Source: CAJBVG01 sp943372995 | GTDB lineage: Bacteria; Bacteroidota; Bacteroidia; Sphingobacteriales; Sphingobacteriaceae | Direction of reading: 5' to 3' | DNA length: 64,000 nucleotides | Assembly: GCA_943372995.1 (NCBI GenBank) | Contig: CALSAQ010000003.1 | Span: 372,001 to 436,000, forward strand | Shown: in pieces, positions 62,380-64,000 of the stretch | How positions within the stretch are numbered: the stretch's first letter is position 1 | Layout: every line of letters begins with the position of its first letter | Notes under the pieces: model-generated | What the model saw: the letters and a program-made list of their open reading frames with translations, nothing else | Database searches by the model: none | What the model was told of the DNA's origin: nothing | Translations under genes and position numbers: made by a program

Positions 62380-62417
62380 TACTGGTGACTAGTGACTAGT
62401 GACTGGTGACTGGTGGT
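62380..62417. repeat. TRGTGAC heptamer array after the permease stop
   Basis: Immediately after the TAA stop: AC then TGGTGAC, TAGTGAC, TAGTGAC, TGGTGAC, TGGTGGT. The same word is at the APC stop codon 22 kb away. It is followed at once by a bidirectional terminator. Confidence 0.85.
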
Positions 62418-62452
62418 AAAAAAAAGGCTTCCCTTGTGGGGAAGCTTTTTTT
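62418..62452. terminator. Bidirectional rho-independent terminator
   Basis: Stem GCTTCCC / GGGAAGC with a 5-nt loop and outer A-T pairs, flanked by A-rich left and T-rich right sides, lies between the convergent permease and trxA genes and reaches the trxA stop codon. Confidence 0.9.
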
Positions 62453-62768
62453 ATAATTGAGCTTCTAATTTTTGTTGTAAAACATTTTTAGGAACTGCTC
62501 CAATTTGCTTATCAACAATCTCTCCGTTTTTGAAGTATAACAAAGCTGGAATATTTCTAATTCCGAACTTCATCGATATTCCTGGGTTGTTATCTACGTT
62601 CACTTTACCAATGATTGCTTTTCCTTCGTAATCTTTCGATAATTCTTCAACTACAGGTCCTACCATACGGCATGGTCCACACCACTCCGCCCAGAAATCA
62701 ACCAACACTGGTTTATCTGATTTTAATACTAACTCATCGAAGTTAGCGTCTGTTAATTCTAAAGCCAT
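62451..62768 (-). CDS. trxA: Thioredoxin
   Basis: The 105-residue protein has the thioredoxin fold and active site WAEWCGPCRM (Cys about 30 and 33), with the cis-Pro loop RNIPALLYF. It is a cytoplasmic disulfide reductant and a likely electron donor for the Bcp peroxiredoxin at 45.5 kb. Single gene with a shared terminator. Confidence 0.97.
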   Translation of the reverse strand: MALELTDANFDELVLKSDKPVLVDFWAEWCGPCRMVGPVVEELSKDYEGKAIIGKVNVDNNPGISMKFGIRNIPALLYFKNGEIVDKQIGAVPKNVLQQKLEAQL

Positions 62769-62853
62769 TTTATCTAATTTTAAATTATAAGTTTTAATTT
62801 ATTTGTTAATTATCAAATCTGTTGCCAATTCGCAAAATGTAGCAATATTGTCA

Positions 62854-64000
62854 CTAATTCAATCTGAAGGAAACTTCTTTTAATTCATCCAATGCCTTCA
62901 ACAATTCATTTGTCGGGCTTACCTTACATTTCCTGCTCGGCATCTCCATTGCTATTCCTTGCTCTTGATCTACTATTTTAAACTTCAACTCACAGTTTTT
63001 CTGGGTATCTGTTTTGCTATTTTCCTCTAATATACTAACAATTTGATGTAACAATTGTTCGTTGAGGTCGCTTAGGTAACAGCTGATGGTTACGCTCTTA
63101 GCCAGTTTGTCACGAACATCTGTCAATAATTGTATTTGTGTCACCTTAAATTCCCAATCACCTTTCCTGCCATATCTTTCCTGCACTTTCCCCCTAATGA
63201 ATAAAAATAGACCTTCGTTTAAATAGGGCTTAAACTTTAAATAATCGTCGCCAAATAGGGTAAGCTCAAATTGTTCGCTATAATCTTCAACTATTAATGA
63301 ACCAAATGGTTTTCCAGATTTTGCAATTCTATGGGTAGCGCCTCCTACCATACCTCCAATACTCAGCTCTCTATTCTTTAATTTCTCAAATCGCTCATGT
63401 TGACTTTCTAGAGCATTGTCATCTGCATCATCTTCTACTTTTTCAGCAGCGTTATTGTTTTCAAATCGATTGGCAGAATATTTACTTATTAATCGTAAAT
63501 CACTCACTGTAGCAGTACAGAATTTCTCCAAATCAAATTTAAACTCATCCAAAGGATGTCCAGAAATGTAAAATCCTACCACTTCTTTTTCATATCTCAA
63601 TTTTTGCAAGAAACCCCATTCTTCACAAACAGGAATTCTTGGCTCTGGAATTTGAGATGCAGCTCCTGTTCCAAATAAAGAGGATTGAGCAGAACTCAAG
63701 CTATCCTGATAATTAGCACCAAAACGTAAAAGTTTTTCCAAGAAATTTCCTGTTTCATTTGCTTCATGATGGAAATAGGTAGCACGATGCACTCCGAAAG
63801 AATCGAATGCACCAGCATTTGCTAGCGATTCAAATGTTTTTTTATTTGCTGAACGAAGGTTCACTCTTTTTACTAAATCGAAAACCGAATTGAATTTCCC
63901 GTTACTGTCGCGCTCTTCAATAATAGATTGCACGGCTGCTTCTCCCACACCTTTCACCGCTCCTAATCCAAATCGAATTTGCCCGTCGCCATTTACCGAA
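62854..64000 (-). CDS. dnaE: DNA polymerase III subunit alpha, 3' part (cut by window edge)
   Basis: About 382 C-terminal residues are present; the frame runs off the window end without a start (IRFGLGAVKGVGEAAVQSI near the edge). Visible are the helix-hairpin-helix region, the OB-fold (LSIGGMVGGATHRIAKSGKPFGSLIVEDYSEQFELTLFG) and the C-terminal tail. The main replicative polymerase; the polymerase active site lies outside the window. Confidence 0.95.
   Translation of the reverse strand, partial: SVNGDGQIRFGLGAVKGVGEAAVQSIIEERDSNGKFNSVFDLVKRVNLRSANKKTFESLANAGAFDSFGVHRATYFHHEANETGNFLEKLLRFGANYQDSLSSAQSSLFGTGAASQIPEPRIPVCEEWGFLQKLRYEKEVVGFYISGHPLDEFKFDLEKFCTATVSDLRLISKYSANRFENNNAAEKVEDDADDNALESQHERFEKLKNRELSIGGMVGGATHRIAKSGKPFGSLIVEDYSEQFELTLFGDDYLKFKPYLNEGLFLFIRGKVQERYGRKGDWEFKVTQIQLLTDVRDKLAKSVTISCYLSDLNEQLLHQIVSILEENSKTDTQKNCELKFKIVDQEQGIAMEMPSRKCKVSPTNELLKALDELKEVSFRLN

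Overview
The window is AT-rich, tightly packed DNA from a member of the Bacteroidota, most likely a Chitinophagia/Sphingobacteriia-type free-living species (taxon inferred, not proven). Supporting signs are a SusC/SusD pair, type IX secretion (T9SS) C-terminal sorting domains on several proteins, a CHU_C/gliding-type C-terminus, GldA/GldF/GldG genes, a single-chain glycyl-tRNA synthetase, and many TAnnTTTG promoter elements of the Bacteroidota type lying only 3-20 nt before ATG codons. No rRNA, tRNA, CRISPR, phage or transposase gene was seen.

Layout. 0.1-5.6 kb (minus): gldA-gldF-gldG, a DUF4340-like gene and dnaN. 5.7-12.4 kb: glyQS, a small unknown, an outer-membrane barrel, engB, a UbiA prenyltransferase, oligoendopeptidase and a GT2 glycosyltransferase. 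12.5-34 kb: a starch/maltodextrin utilisation locus. One minus-strand operon (secreted GH13 amylase, SusC, SusD, two surface or periplasmic accessory proteins) diverges from a four-module putative starch-binding T9SS protein followed by a SusA-like GH13. A second minus-strand operon (BadF-type kinase, beta-phosphoglucomutase, GH65 phosphorylase, two GH13 enzymes, MFS transporter) diverges from a NUDIX-type regulator. The logic is: bind and cut starch outside, import oligosaccharide through SusCD, trim in the periplasm, import maltose, phosphorolyse it, then feed beta-G1P and glucose to glycolysis. 34-38 kb: NUDIX regulator overlapping a Crp/Fnr regulator, then DUF2892 and rhodanese, then PAP2 plus GT39 envelope genes. 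38-47 kb: APC permease, Kup, a cupredoxin-like T9SS protein, FAH, M23 peptidase, Bcp, AHSA1/ArsR pair, DUF1905/YdeI. 47.5-52 kb: split transketolase with two tandem von Willebrand A proteins between its halves. 52-58.6 kb: ECF sigma/anti-sigma/Spy-like set, CorA, class-III aminotransferase, two Ig/PKD-like surface proteins, DUF58. 58.6-62.4 kb: LytTR two-component system divergent from an ABC-2 exporter operon that begins with an unlisted 34-residue membrane peptide. 62.4-64 kb: trxA and the 3' part of dnaE.

The most unusual signals are non-coding. (1) Seven short arrays of 7-8 bp words of the form TRR plus 4-5 nt, each array with its own word; six of them abut or overlap stop codons. (2) Two identical-architecture operators AGTGTA-N5-TACACT, 36 bp apart, in the divergent amylase promoter. 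(3) A CGTTTAT direct repeat with exactly 21 bp period between the LytTR system and the ABC operon. (4) Autoregulatory-looking palindromes at the ArsR, NUDIX and Crp/Fnr genes. All positions and motifs are read from the sequence; functions rest on family knowledge; regulation and substrate are inference.
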